A model generated the notes under the pieces. The model did no database searches. It was not told the DNA's origin and saw only the letters and a program-made list of their open reading frames with translations. From Deferribacteres bacterium (GTDB lineage Bacteria > Thermosulfidibacterota > Thermosulfidibacteria > Thermosulfidibacterales > Thermosulfidibacteraceae): a DNA stretch of 12,501 bases. Positions 5,659-12,501 of the stretch are shown one piece after another (position 1 is the first letter of the stretch; each line of letters begins with the position of its first letter). Where the stretch lies: assembly GCA_013153205.1 (NCBI GenBank), contig JAADEW010000035.1:1-12501 (forward strand). Direction: 5' to 3'. Made by a program: the position numbers and the translations under genes.

Positions 5659-6804
5659 TTAGAAGTTCTTCAGGACATGGCGGGCGAGAACAATCTTGGC
5701 TACCTGAGAGGTGCCGCCAGAAGGTATGGCAACCCATGCGTCTCTTAGGTATCTCTGAACGGGGTATTCAAGGATGCAGGAATAGCCGCCGTGGACTTCA
5801 CATGCCCACCTTGCGCAGAGGAAGGCGTTTTCTGTAGCCACATACTTTGCGAGGGTCATCTCTGTATCACACGGTAGCCCCTGGTCCATCATCCAGTTGG
5901 CGCGGTAGTTTAACCAGCGCGCCGCCTCCGCGTAAGAGAAGATGTCAGCCAGAAGGAACTGTATCGCCTGGAGATTTGATATGGGTTTGCCGTATAGCAC
6001 TCTCTCTTTTGAGAACTTTGTGGCTTCTTCTAAGGAGGCATAACAGAGCCCCACGCTTATCGATGCCATTCCCGGTCTTCCCACCCTGTTGACGGTGGCA
6101 AGAGCAATTTTTAACCCCTCTCCCTCTTTGCCCAGAAGATTCTCTTTTGGAACTTTGCAGTCGTTAAATATGAGCTCGCCGCTGTAGGCGCCTCTGAATC
6201 CCACTTTGTTCTCTTCTCTTCCGATGGAAAAGCCTTCAAAATCCGGTTCCACGATAAAGGCACTGAAAGCGGGCCTCCCTTTTGCGTCTTCACCTGTTCT
6301 TGCTACTATGACGAAGGTTTCCGCGATGTGTGAGTTGGTTGCAAAACATTTTCTGCCGTTTATTACCCAGTAATCCCCTTCCTGTTTGGCTGTGGTCTTC
6401 ATACCGAAAACATCGGAACCTCCGCTTGGTTCCGTAATGGAACATGCTCCTATGGCTTCTCTGGCGAGCTTGGGGAGGTATCTCTTTTTCTGTTCTTCGG
6501 TGCCAAAGGTTTCTATGGGCCAGCATCCCATGTGGTGAACCTGAAGGGTGATTCCCACTGCGGCTGACACCTTGGAAATTTCCTCAATGGCAATGGCTCT
6601 TGCCAGAAAGCCCATTCCATTTCCCCCGTAATCCGGTGATGTTACAAGCCCCAAAAGCCCCATCTCGCCGAGTTTGGGAATCAGCTGTTTCGGAAACTCC
6701 CCGCTTTTTTCCATATCTTCAACAAGAGGTGCTATTTCTCTTTCAGCAAACTCGGCTACTGATTTTCTAAGTAGTTCCAGCTTTTCCGGGATTGTGAAGT
6801 CCAT
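5659..6804 (-). CDS. Acyl-CoA dehydrogenase family protein lacking the usual catalytic Glu
   Basis: FAD enzyme of 381 residues, expected to oxidise an acyl-CoA at C2-C3 and pass electrons to EtfAB. Landmarks are DYGGNGMG (58-65), the family signature ACSITEPSGGSDVFGM (120-135), YWVINGRKCFATN (145-157), RVLYGKPISNLQAIQFLLADI (268-288) and VHGGYSCILEYPVQRYLRDA (337-356). In medium- and short-chain enzymes the next motif is YEGT with the catalytic base. Here it reads IPSGGTSQVAK (360-370), so Gly363 replaces the Glu. The alternative isovaleryl-type Glu in helix G is not visible either (NRVGRPGMAS, 239-248). It may use another base or act on an unusual acyl group. Start choice: GTG at 6807 is only 2 nt from GGAGG, while ATG at 6804 is 5 nt away and preferred. 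It is the first gene of the leftward run, facing an AT-rich control region. Confidence 0.9.
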   Translation of the reverse strand: MDFTIPEKLELLRKSVAEFAEREIAPLVEDMEKSGEFPKQLIPKLGEMGLLGLVTSPDYGGNGMGFLARAIAIEEISKVSAAVGITLQVHHMGCWPIETFGTEEQKKRYLPKLAREAIGACSITEPSGGSDVFGMKTTAKQEGDYWVINGRKCFATNSHIAETFVIVARTGEDAKGRPAFSAFIVEPDFEGFSIGREENKVGFRGAYSGELIFNDCKVPKENLLGKEGEGLKIALATVNRVGRPGMASISVGLCYASLEEATKFSKERVLYGKPISNLQAIQFLLADIFSYAEAARWLNYRANWMMDQGLPCDTEMTLAKYVATENAFLCARWACEVHGGYSCILEYPVQRYLRDAWVAIPSGGTSQVAKIVLARHVLKNF

Positions 6805-6849
6805 CACTACCTCCTTTTATGTTTTTATTTTAAAATCAAGGTTGCATTA

Positions 6850-6889
6850 ATTAATTTAAAAAGTCAAGTATTTAAAAATTTAAATTAAT
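6850..6889. repeat. 11-bp inverted repeat in the divergent control region (candidate operator)
   Basis: ATTAATTTAAA (6850-6860) and its exact reverse complement TTTAAATTAAT (6879-6889) are separated by 18 bp. They bracket a TTGACT and overlap the candidate -10 of the leftward operon. The layout fits a dimeric repressor or activator site controlling the acyl-CoA genes. The arms are pure A/T, so the match is less striking than the same length in mixed sequence. No regulator gene is encoded next to it. Confidence 0.35.
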
Positions 6890-6897
6890 CAAATCAA
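6870..6897 (-). promoter_or_regulatory. Candidate promoter of the leftward acyl-CoA operon
   Basis: On the minus strand TTGATT (6897-6892) and TTAAAT (6875-6870) are separated by 16 nt, each matching the sigma-70 consensus in four or five of six positions. This would start transcription about 55-60 nt before the dehydrogenase ATG. The region is so AT-rich that other hexamer pairs can be found, including a TTGACT at 6867-6862 that lacks a good -10. The candidate -10 lies within an inverted repeat described separately. Confidence 0.35.
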
Positions 6898-7019
6898 GGA
6901 AGTGTCTTTTTTATCGGTATTTGTTATGTTTGCTGAAATGTATAGCTGTTATATTATTTTGCGGTTTGCCGGAAGGTGGCTGTTGCAATATCCTTTTTCC
7001 TAATCTAAAATCCGAAAGC

Positions 7020-7049
7020 TTGACACAACTGTTAGGGTTAGCGGTTAAT
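7020..7049 (+). promoter_or_regulatory. Candidate promoter for a leaderless rightward transcript
   Basis: A perfect TTGACA (7020-7025) is followed after 18 nt by GTTAAT (7044-7049), four of six to the -10 consensus. Transcription would begin about 6-7 nt later, at or next to the ATG at 7056. That ATG has no recognisable Shine-Dalgarno, unlike almost every other gene here. Further upstream, TTGCTG (6930-6935) with TATTAT (6952-6957) is a second possible promoter, which would give a leader of about 90 nt. The rest of 6808-7055 holds nothing else I can support. Confidence 0.4.
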
Positions 7050-7055
7050 GTGGCG

Positions 7056-7835
7056 ATGAAACTGCTTCTTTCTTCGGGTTCGTTTTACAGGGAGTCTCTG
7101 GAGAAAAGCTTCTATATGGCTTACAGGGCCGGCTTTGATGGTGTGGAAGTGATTATGAACGAGATTTATTATCGGGAAGATGTGGTGGAATACCTTTCAG
7201 AGCTGGGAAAGATTGTGCCCGTTGAGGCCATGCACGCTCCTTTTCTGGTTGACGGGCCTTCCAGGGTAAAAGTGGTTTCTCTGAATAAGTGCGTTGAGAT
7301 AGCCCTTTCCTTGGGGGTGAAAAAGATAGTCTTCCATCCGCCCATGAAGTTTTTTCTTGAACCGTATTACTGGTGGTGGTTTTTAAAAAACAGTTTTAAT
7401 GGAGTTGATAGGGTTGAGCTCTGTCTGGAGAACATGCCGCAGAAGAGGTGGGGAAAGGGGAGAATGAGCCTGTGGAGCTTTAAGAGCTTTGAGCGGTTGA
7501 AGAGGGCGGCTCAGAAGAGAGGGCTTTTCCTTGCCTTTGACACTACCCACTGTGGAACCTCCGGGATACCTCTGATTGAAGCCTTTGAGATGATGGGAGG
7601 AATTGAGCTGGTGCGGCACATTCACTTCAGCGATTTTGCCGAAAGGGAGGGGAGGTTTGTGGAACATCTCTTTCCGGGAGAGGGGGAGCTTCCCCTTTTT
7701 GAGTTTATTGAGTATTTGAAGTCAAAGGGTTACACTGAAACCGTAACCGTTGAGGTTTCTCCTGATGCTCTACCTCAGGATGACATTGAAAGGATAAACA
7801 AGCTAAAGGCTCTTATAGATAGGATAAAGGGGTGA
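7056..7835 (+). CDS. Xylose-isomerase-like TIM-barrel protein (sugar phosphate isomerase/epimerase family)
   Basis: A 259-residue TIM barrel of the AP-endonuclease-2/xylose-isomerase-like superfamily, whose members use bound divalent metal to isomerise or epimerise sugars or to cut abasic DNA. Strand-end motifs appear in order: GFDGVEVIMNE (26-36), VEAMHAPF (56-63), VKKIVFHPP (88-96), VELCLENMPQKRWG (120-133), GLFLAFDTTHCGTSG (156-170), VRHIHFSDF (186-194), HLFPGEGELP (204-213) and VTVEVSPDALP (230-240). Candidate metal ligands are E125, D162, H165, H190 and E233. The substrate is unknown. The frame is open further upstream to a TTG at 6921, but those 45 codons read like non-coding sequence and family members begin near this ATG. 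The start lacks a Shine-Dalgarno and may be leaderless. The next gene begins 3 bp after the stop. Confidence 0.85.
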   Translation: MKLLLSSGSFYRESLEKSFYMAYRAGFDGVEVIMNEIYYREDVVEYLSELGKIVPVEAMHAPFLVDGPSRVKVVSLNKCVEIALSLGVKKIVFHPPMKFFLEPYYWWWFLKNSFNGVDRVELCLENMPQKRWGKGRMSLWSFKSFERLKRAAQKRGLFLAFDTTHCGTSGIPLIEAFEMMGGIELVRHIHFSDFAEREGRFVEHLFPGEGELPLFEFIEYLKSKGYTETVTVEVSPDALPQDDIERINKLKALIDRIKG

Positions 7836-7838
7836 GTT

Positions 7839-9698
7839 ATGGGGTGTTATGAGTTTTTAAAGCAGATTGCTCCCTTTTCGTCTCTTCCAGAGGCGGAAAT
7901 CAAGAAGATTTGTGATTTTACTAAAAAAGCCGATTACAGAAAGGGTGAATTTATCTTTACCGCCGGGGACGAAAACCTTGAAGCCCTCGTCGTGATAGAG
8001 AAGGGGCTTGTGGAGCTGAATGTTAAGAAAGGGGAAAGACAGATAATTATCGGATACAGAGGCGAAGGGGAGTTCGTGGGGGAGGATGTCTATTTCTCCA
8101 AAAAGCCCTATTCGTACAACGCTTACTGTGTTGAGAACACCACCGTTTACATAATTCCCAAGGAGATTCTGGATAAGGTTTCGGATAGTTACCCGGTGAT
8201 TTACGCTCACATTGCCAAGCTGTTGACCAAAAGGCTTGAGCTGTTGAGCAAAGAGGCTGAGGAGATAACGGAGGCTAAAAGGGCACCGGCCTTTTTCAAA
8301 AGAAAGGTGGGCGAGGCTTTGAAGAGAAAGGATGTGGTGTTTGTAGAGCCTGAAACGCATGTGGAGGACATTGCGAGGATTATGGACGAAAAGGACATAG
8401 AGGCCGTTGTGGTTAAGGACGATGGTGCCGTTGGCATAATCTCGGAAAAAGACATCGTGAGAAGGTTTATCGCGAGGAAGATGGGGGATACCGCTTCCAG
8501 AATAATGACTCCCAATCCCATAAAGGTGGGCCTTCAGGAGCTGTGCTACAAGGCGGCGGTTAACATGGTCAGGAACAAGATAAGGCATGTTCTCGTGGAG
8601 GATAACGGCAGAATAGTGGGTATGCTTGAGATTCTGGATTTGCTTGAGGATGAGACTTTGATGTTCATCAACCTGTTTGAGGGCATAGCCTCCTCTAAAG
8701 ATATAGATACCCTTTCCCGTCAGGCTTCAAAGGTAGAGGGGCTGGTTGAGTTTCTGCTTGATACTGACTTTTCCGCTGAGGAGATATGCGAGATTATAAC
8801 GGAGCTGAACGACGAGATTTTCAGAAGGACCATAAGGCTCACCATGGACGAAATAGGCGAGGCTCCCGTCAAGTTTTCCTTTCTGGTTTTCGGCAGTCAC
8901 GGACGAAAGGAACAGACCTTAAAGACGGACCAGGACAACGCCATAATCTATGACGGAGAAGGAGAAGAGGTGGAATCCTGGATGAACCTCTTTTCCGAGA
9001 AGGTGGTGGAGAATCTGGTTAAAGTTGGATTTCCCAGATGCCCCGGAGACATGATGGTGTCAAATCCTTACTGGAGGGGGAATCTCTCTCAGTGGAAGGA
9101 CAGGATGTATCATCTCTTTCTGAATCCGGTTCCTGAAAAGATACTCAGGTTCAGCGTCTTTTACGACCACAGGACGATATGGGGCGACCTCTTCTTTGAA
9201 GATGAGCTGAGGAAAATCATATATCAGGGGATAAAGGACCACCCCGGTTTTCTGGCAAGATTTGCAAAAATTGCGGCGGAAAGGAAGCCCCCCATTGGGC
9301 TTTTTGGCAGGTTTATCGTTGAAAAGTCCGGAGAGCACAAGAACGAGCTTGACATAAAGGGAAGAGGCTGTCTGCCTATAACGGAGTGTGTTAAGGTTCT
9401 CGCTCTTTTGCACAGAATAGACAAAACCAATACCTTTGAGAGGATAAGGGAGCTGAAGAATAAAGGTGTTCTTTCAAAAGAGCTGGCGGAGGAAGCCCTC
9501 TTTTCATACGATTTCCTTTTGAAATTGAGGATAAGAAATCATGTTAGGCTTTACAAAGAGGGGGCGGAACTTCACAACTACATCAATCCGGAACATCTGT
9601 CTTCCGTGGAGAGAAAGCTTCTCAAAGAGTCCTTTGCTGTGATATACAAGCTTCAGCGCGAGGTTATAAATAAGGCTGAGGCGGTGTATGTGGTCTGA
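7839..9698 (+). CDS. CNMP-domain/CBS-pair/DUF294 nucleotidyltransferase-like signalling protein
   Basis: A 619-residue cytoplasmic regulator with the classic order of its family. Residues about 5-135 form a cyclic-nucleotide-binding-type beta-barrel and helix. About 160-275 are two CBS domains (VEDIARIMDEKDIEAVVVKD, then SRIMTPNPIKV and IRHVLVEDNGRIVGMLE). About 290-460 are a DUF294/GlnD-like nucleotidyltransferase with GSHGRKEQ (352-359) and DQD (364-366). The remainder is the helical DUF294 C-terminal domain (LRIRNHVRLYKEG, 563-575). The nucleotidyltransferase core motif is intact, so transfer activity is possible; CBS pairs usually sense adenine nucleotides. In the first domain the phosphate-cassette Arg is replaced (KPYSYNAYC, 89-97), so cAMP binding is doubtful. 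AGGGG lies 6 nt before the ATG, 3 bp after the previous stop. The target is unknown. Confidence 0.9.
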   Translation: MGCYEFLKQIAPFSSLPEAEIKKICDFTKKADYRKGEFIFTAGDENLEALVVIEKGLVELNVKKGERQIIIGYRGEGEFVGEDVYFSKKPYSYNAYCVENTTVYIIPKEILDKVSDSYPVIYAHIAKLLTKRLELLSKEAEEITEAKRAPAFFKRKVGEALKRKDVVFVEPETHVEDIARIMDEKDIEAVVVKDDGAVGIISEKDIVRRFIARKMGDTASRIMTPNPIKVGLQELCYKAAVNMVRNKIRHVLVEDNGRIVGMLEILDLLEDETLMFINLFEGIASSKDIDTLSRQASKVEGLVEFLLDTDFSAEEICEIITELNDEIFRRTIRLTMDEIGEAPVKFSFLVFGSHGRKEQTLKTDQDNAIIYDGEGEEVESWMNLFSEKVVENLVKVGFPRCPGDMMVSNPYWRGNLSQWKDRMYHLFLNPVPEKILRFSVFYDHRTIWGDLFFEDELRKIIYQGIKDHPGFLARFAKIAAERKPPIGLFGRFIVEKSGEHKNELDIKGRGCLPITECVKVLALLHRIDKTNTFERIRELKNKGVLSKELAEEALFSYDFLLKLRIRNHVRLYKEGAELHNYINPEHLSSVERKLLKESFAVIYKLQREVINKAEAVYVV

Positions 9699-10875
9699 GC
9701 TTGATGAGGTTTTAAAGGGCGAGCTGGAAAGGCTTAAAGAGAGCCGTCTGTTTCGTTTTCTGCGGCGGATTGACTCGCCTCAGGCTCCTGAGGTTGTCCT
9801 TGACGGGAAAAAGGTTATACTCATGTGCTCCAACAACTATCTGGGGCTTGCCAACCACCCGGAGGTGGTGAATGCGGCTGTGGAGTCAATGAAGAGATAC
9901 GGCTACGGTGCCGTAGCTTCCCGGTTAGTTTCGGGGAACATGAAGATTCACGAGGAGTTTGAGGAACACATAGCCGCTTTTAAGGGGGCGGAAGCCGCCT
10001 TGCTTTTCAACTGTGGATACATGGCGAACATCGGCGTTTTGAGTGCCTTGTGCGACAGCGCCCGGGACCTCATAGTCTCCGACAAGCTCAACCACGCCTC
10101 CATCATTGATGGAGTCATGCTTTCAAAGGCGAAATTTGCCTTTTTCCGGCACAACGACCCTGAGCATCTTGAGGCTATACTTAACGCAAAAAGGGCTAAA
10201 GCACGGCGGGTCTTGATTGTGGTTGACGGCGTCTTCAGTATGGACGGTGACATAGCGCCTTTAAAGGACATAGTCTCGCTTGCCGAAAGGTATGAAGCCA
10301 TGGTTATGGTTGACGATGCCCACGCCACAGGGGTCATAGGAAGAACCGGCAGAGGCTCCGTTGAGCACTGGGAGCTTTACGGAAGGATTGATGTGCAGAT
10401 GGGCACTCTGGGCAAGGCTTTGGGCGGCTTCGGGGCGTTTGTGTGTGGAAGCAGAGCGCTTATAGACTATCTCATAAACCGGTGCCGTCCCTTTATATAC
10501 ACCACCGCTTTGCCTGTTCCTGTGGTTGCCGCTGCCAGAAGGGCGGTTGAACTGCTGGAAGCCCACCCGGAGATGGTGGAGAGGTTAAGAAGCAATGTGA
10601 ATTACTTTGTGTCTTCCCTGAAGGATATGGGATTCAATGTTTCTTCCAGCAAAACAGCCATAATTCCCGTTATCATAGGGGATGAGGAAGCCGCTCTCAA
10701 AATGAGCGAGCTTTTGCTGGAAAGGGGGGTTTTCGTTGCCGCCATGAGGCCTCCCACGGTGCCCAGAGGGACCTCCCGATTGAGGGTCACTTTGATGGCT
10801 ACCCACACGAAGAACCACCTTGACAGAGCCCTTGAAGCTTTTCGCGATGCGGCTAAATTAATTGGTATAATTTAG
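9688..10875 (+). CDS. bioF: 8-amino-7-oxononanoate synthase-type alpha-oxoamine synthase (BioF/Kbl)
   Basis: A PLP enzyme of 395 residues that condenses an amino acid with an acyl-CoA; BioF joins alanine and pimeloyl thioester in biotin synthesis. Motifs are CSNNYLGLANHP (47-58), GYGAVASRLVSGN (72-84), NCGYMANIGVL (108-118), LNHASIIDG (134-142), DGVFSMDGD (180-188), VDDAHATGVIG (208-218) with the cofactor Asp/His, GTLGKALGG (239-247) with Schiff-base K243, and MRPPTVPRGTSRLRVTL (353-369). YTTALP (271-276) and the RPPTVP..T.RLR end favour BioF over 2-amino-3-ketobutyrate CoA ligase, but the two are hard to separate by eye and GTLGKALGG is also Kbl-like. No other biotin gene is in the window. 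The ATG lies inside the previous gene (11-bp overlap), with GAGG 6 nt before it, so translational coupling is likely. Confidence 0.8.
   Translation: MWSELDEVLKGELERLKESRLFRFLRRIDSPQAPEVVLDGKKVILMCSNNYLGLANHPEVVNAAVESMKRYGYGAVASRLVSGNMKIHEEFEEHIAAFKGAEAALLFNCGYMANIGVLSALCDSARDLIVSDKLNHASIIDGVMLSKAKFAFFRHNDPEHLEAILNAKRAKARRVLIVVDGVFSMDGDIAPLKDIVSLAERYEAMVMVDDAHATGVIGRTGRGSVEHWELYGRIDVQMGTLGKALGGFGAFVCGSRALIDYLINRCRPFIYTTALPVPVVAAARRAVELLEAHPEMVERLRSNVNYFVSSLKDMGFNVSSSKTAIIPVIIGDEEAALKMSELLLERGVFVAAMRPPTVPRGTSRLRVTLMATHTKNHLDRALEAFRDAAKLIGII
10866..10871 (+). promoter_or_regulatory. Perfect TATAAT -10 box before the permease gene
   Basis: TGGTATAAT lies across the last codons of the bioF-type gene, with an exact -10 hexamer at 10866-10871. 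No convincing -35 sits 16-18 nt upstream, though TTGAAG (10832-10837) could pair with a second weak -10, TAAATT (10854-10859). Transcripts would start near 10878, 18-19 nt before the permease ATG and ahead of its Shine-Dalgarno. It may allow separate expression of the permease. Confidence 0.3.
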
Positions 10876-10896
10876 AGCGATGGAAAGGGGGCTTTT

Positions 10897-12450
10897 ATGG
10901 AAGGCAAGAAGATAGGCTTCTGGGAAGCGGTCTCTATAGGTATAGGAGGCATGATAGGTGGAGGAATATTTGCCGTTTTGGGGCTTACGGTCCTGCTTGC
11001 AAGGGGAGCCGCCCCTATAGCCTTTTTGATAGCGGGACTGATAGCCCTTGTTACGGCTTATTCTTACGCCAAGCTTTCCGTTAGATTCCCCAGCGAAGGG
11101 GGAACCATAGAGTTTATCGTCAGGGCTTTTGGTCCGGGGGTCTTTTCGGCGTGGCTCAACACCCTGCTTCTGGCAAGCTATGTGATTATGCTTTCTCTGT
11201 ATTCCTACGCTTTCGGCAGTTATGGAGCAGTTCTCATTGCCGGGGTTGAAAACCTCGTTCTTAAAAAGGTTCTTACGGCCTTTGTGATAGTCTTTTTCAC
11301 CTTTTTGAATCTTCTCGGCGCTTACATTGTGGGGAAGGCAGAGGACATTATGGTGGCTTTTAAGGTTTTTATACTCCTTTTCTTTTCCGCGCTTGGCTTG
11401 CTCAATGTGGATTTGGGGAGGCTGTCCCCTTCCACCTATCCGTCCGTTTTCAACATTCTTACCGGCGGGCTGATAATCTTTCTTGCCTATGAGGGGTTTG
11501 AGCTTATAGCCAACACGGCTCGTGATGTGGAAAATCCTGAAAAGATTCTGCCCAAAGCCTTTTATACAGCGGTTCTGTTCGTGATATTCGTCTATGTTCT
11601 CGTTGCTTTTGTGGCGGTGGGCAATCTCCCTTACGATGAGGTGGTCAAAGCCAAGGATTATGTGCTTGCGGAGGCTGCCCGTCCCTTTCTGGGAGAGTGG
11701 GGTTTCGTTCTCATAGGTGTTGCGGCTCTCATCTCAACGGCGTCTGCTATAAACGCAACACTTTACGGAACGGCGAGGATAAGCTATCTCGTTGCGAAAT
11801 ACGGCCAGCTTCCCAAGGTGTTTGAGAAGAAAATCTGGCGCGGCTCTTACGAGGGCTTGATAATCTTGAGTCTGCTCACACTTTTTGCCGCTCTCACCTT
11901 TAACCTGAAGAACATCTCCGTTGCCGGAAGTCTCGGCTTTCTAATAGTTTTTGGAGCGGTCAATGTCTCAAACTGGAAGCTTTCGGAATATACGGGAGCA
12001 AATCCTTTGATTTCGGCAGTTGGCGCGGTTGCCTGTGTCATTTCAGCTTTCGTTCTGGTGCTGCACAACCTGAAGGTATCTCCCGATTCTCTCAAGTCTT
12101 CTTTTATAATGATAGGAGCCACTCTCGTTTTTGAACTGCTTTACAGGACATTGACGGGAAAAAGACTCTCCGAGTTTATAGACTGGAAGCTGAGAGAGCG
12201 TGAAGAGTTTCTAAAGAACCTGGATTTTTATCTCGAAAGGCTTAAGGCGGTGATTAAAGAGCGGCTTTCCGATGCGGAGATAGTGATTTCAAAGAGGGGA
12301 AGCGGAAAAAGCGTCAGCATGGTTGATGTGAGCGTTGCCACAGGCAAAGATATTGAAGACCCGGAGCAGGAAGAGGCAAAGATAAAAGAGAAAGCAGGAA
12401 TAAAAGCCCATCATCCTGTAAGAATCTCTTTTGTTAAGAAGGCTAAATAG
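10897..12450 (+). CDS. APC-superfamily amino acid permease with C-terminal cytoplasmic domain
   Basis: A 517-residue inner-membrane secondary transporter. The first helix carries the substrate-binding motif GIGGMIGGGIF (15-25), and the sixth the family pattern IIFLAYEGFELIANTARDVENPEKILPKA (193-221). Hydrophobic stretches between about 9 and 416 fit 12 helices, as usual for APC permeases. After the last helix a charged tail (about 422-517) begins with an amphipathic, probably coiled helix (KLREREEFLKNLDFYLERLK, 431-450). A beta-rich segment follows (DAEIVISKRGSGKSVSMVDV, 459-478), ending KAHHPVRISFVKKAK. That adds roughly 90 residues beyond a minimal permease. AGGGGG lies about 6 nt before the ATG, and the gene follows the bioF-type gene by 21 bp. 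The substrate is not readable; an amino acid or amine is the family norm. Confidence 0.88.
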   Translation: MEGKKIGFWEAVSIGIGGMIGGGIFAVLGLTVLLARGAAPIAFLIAGLIALVTAYSYAKLSVRFPSEGGTIEFIVRAFGPGVFSAWLNTLLLASYVIMLSLYSYAFGSYGAVLIAGVENLVLKKVLTAFVIVFFTFLNLLGAYIVGKAEDIMVAFKVFILLFFSALGLLNVDLGRLSPSTYPSVFNILTGGLIIFLAYEGFELIANTARDVENPEKILPKAFYTAVLFVIFVYVLVAFVAVGNLPYDEVVKAKDYVLAEAARPFLGEWGFVLIGVAALISTASAINATLYGTARISYLVAKYGQLPKVFEKKIWRGSYEGLIILSLLTLFAALTFNLKNISVAGSLGFLIVFGAVNVSNWKLSEYTGANPLISAVGAVACVISAFVLVLHNLKVSPDSLKSSFIMIGATLVFELLYRTLTGKRLSEFIDWKLREREEFLKNLDFYLERLKAVIKERLSDAEIVISKRGSGKSVSMVDVSVATGKDIEDPEQEEAKIKEKAGIKAHHPVRISFVKKAK

Positions 12451-12501
12451 ACTTTATGTTTACATCCAGAAGGTAGTATTTTCCGTTCTGCCACTTTACG
12501 G
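12443..12501 (-). CDS. C-terminal end of a convergent unidentified gene, cut by window edge
   Basis: The minus strand from 12499 reads VKWQNGKYYLLDVNIKSI and then TAG at 12445-12443. The residues look like genuine protein, with alternating hydrophobic and polar positions as in a beta-strand. Its last 8 bp overlap the permease 3' end, so the two genes would converge with no room for a terminator between them. The piece is too short to name. A second minus-strand frame is also open over this stretch but gives a less protein-like sequence. Confidence 0.45.
   Translation of the reverse strand, partial: VKWQNGKYYLLDVNIKSI

Noticed and set aside
6921..7055. Longer N-terminus for the TIM-barrel protein from a TTG at 6921
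   Set aside because: The 45 extra residues are Cys/Leu-rich and unlike the family start, the TTG has no ribosome site, and the region carries promoter-like sequences.
10820..10871. TTGACA (10820-10825) paired with TATAAT (10866-10871) as one promoter
   Set aside because: The spacing is 40 nt, far too long for a sigma-70 promoter.
1..12501. CRISPR array, tRNA or rRNA, insertion sequence or prophage
   Set aside because: No spaced direct repeats, cloverleaf sequence, transposase or phage gene could be seen.

Overview
This window is dense bacterial DNA. Nearly every gene has a clear AGGAGG-type ribosome binding site, and ATA (Ile) and AGA/AGG (Arg) codons are common, as in many thermophiles. 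The gene mix (acyl-CoA dehydrogenase with its own EtfAB, a 4-hydroxybutyryl-CoA dehydratase relative, a PaaK-type acyl-CoA ligase, and a CNMP/CBS/DUF294 protein) suggests an anaerobic, probably thermophilic bacterium such as a Thermodesulfobacteriota- or Aquificota-like lineage. An archaeon is less likely. I cannot fix the taxon from this sequence.

Left part, minus strand (6804 down to 1): a catabolic-looking run. In transcription order it holds acyl-CoA dehydrogenase (6804-5659), etfB (5643-4843), etfA (4843-3851), a flavoprotein of the HpaB / 4-hydroxybutyryl-CoA dehydratase superfamily (3832-2366), a phenylacetate-CoA-ligase-type enzyme (2332-944), a poorly explained 440-bp stretch, a tiny two-helix membrane protein (494-294), and the N-terminal 92 codons of a sodium/solute symporter (277-1, cut by the window edge). 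A simple reading is import of a carboxylate, activation to its CoA thioester, alpha,beta-dehydrogenation with electrons passed to EtfAB, and a further step by the dehydratase-like flavoprotein. The substrate is unknown. Both the dehydrogenase and the dehydratase-like protein lack hallmark catalytic residues of their families, so the chemistry may not be the textbook one.

The 500-943 stretch is not empty. It carries a stop-free minus-strand frame of 148 codons (1026-580) that overlaps the end of the ligase gene in another frame, has no normal start codon, and begins just before a GC-rich hairpin that sits beside the ligase stop codon. It may be a frameshifted C-terminal extension, a gene remnant, or a base-call error.

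Centre (6805-7055): an AT-rich divergent control region with an 11-bp inverted repeat, and a TTGACA promoter placed so that the rightward gene may be leaderless.

Right part, plus strand (7056-12450): a tightly packed run of a xylose-isomerase-like TIM-barrel protein, a CNMP-domain/CBS/DUF294 nucleotidyltransferase-like regulator, an 8-amino-7-oxononanoate-synthase-type PLP enzyme, and an APC-family permease with an extra cytoplasmic domain. No shared pathway is obvious among these four. At the right edge a minus-strand gene ends by overlapping the permease 3' end.

I saw no tRNA, rRNA, CRISPR array, insertion sequence or phage gene.
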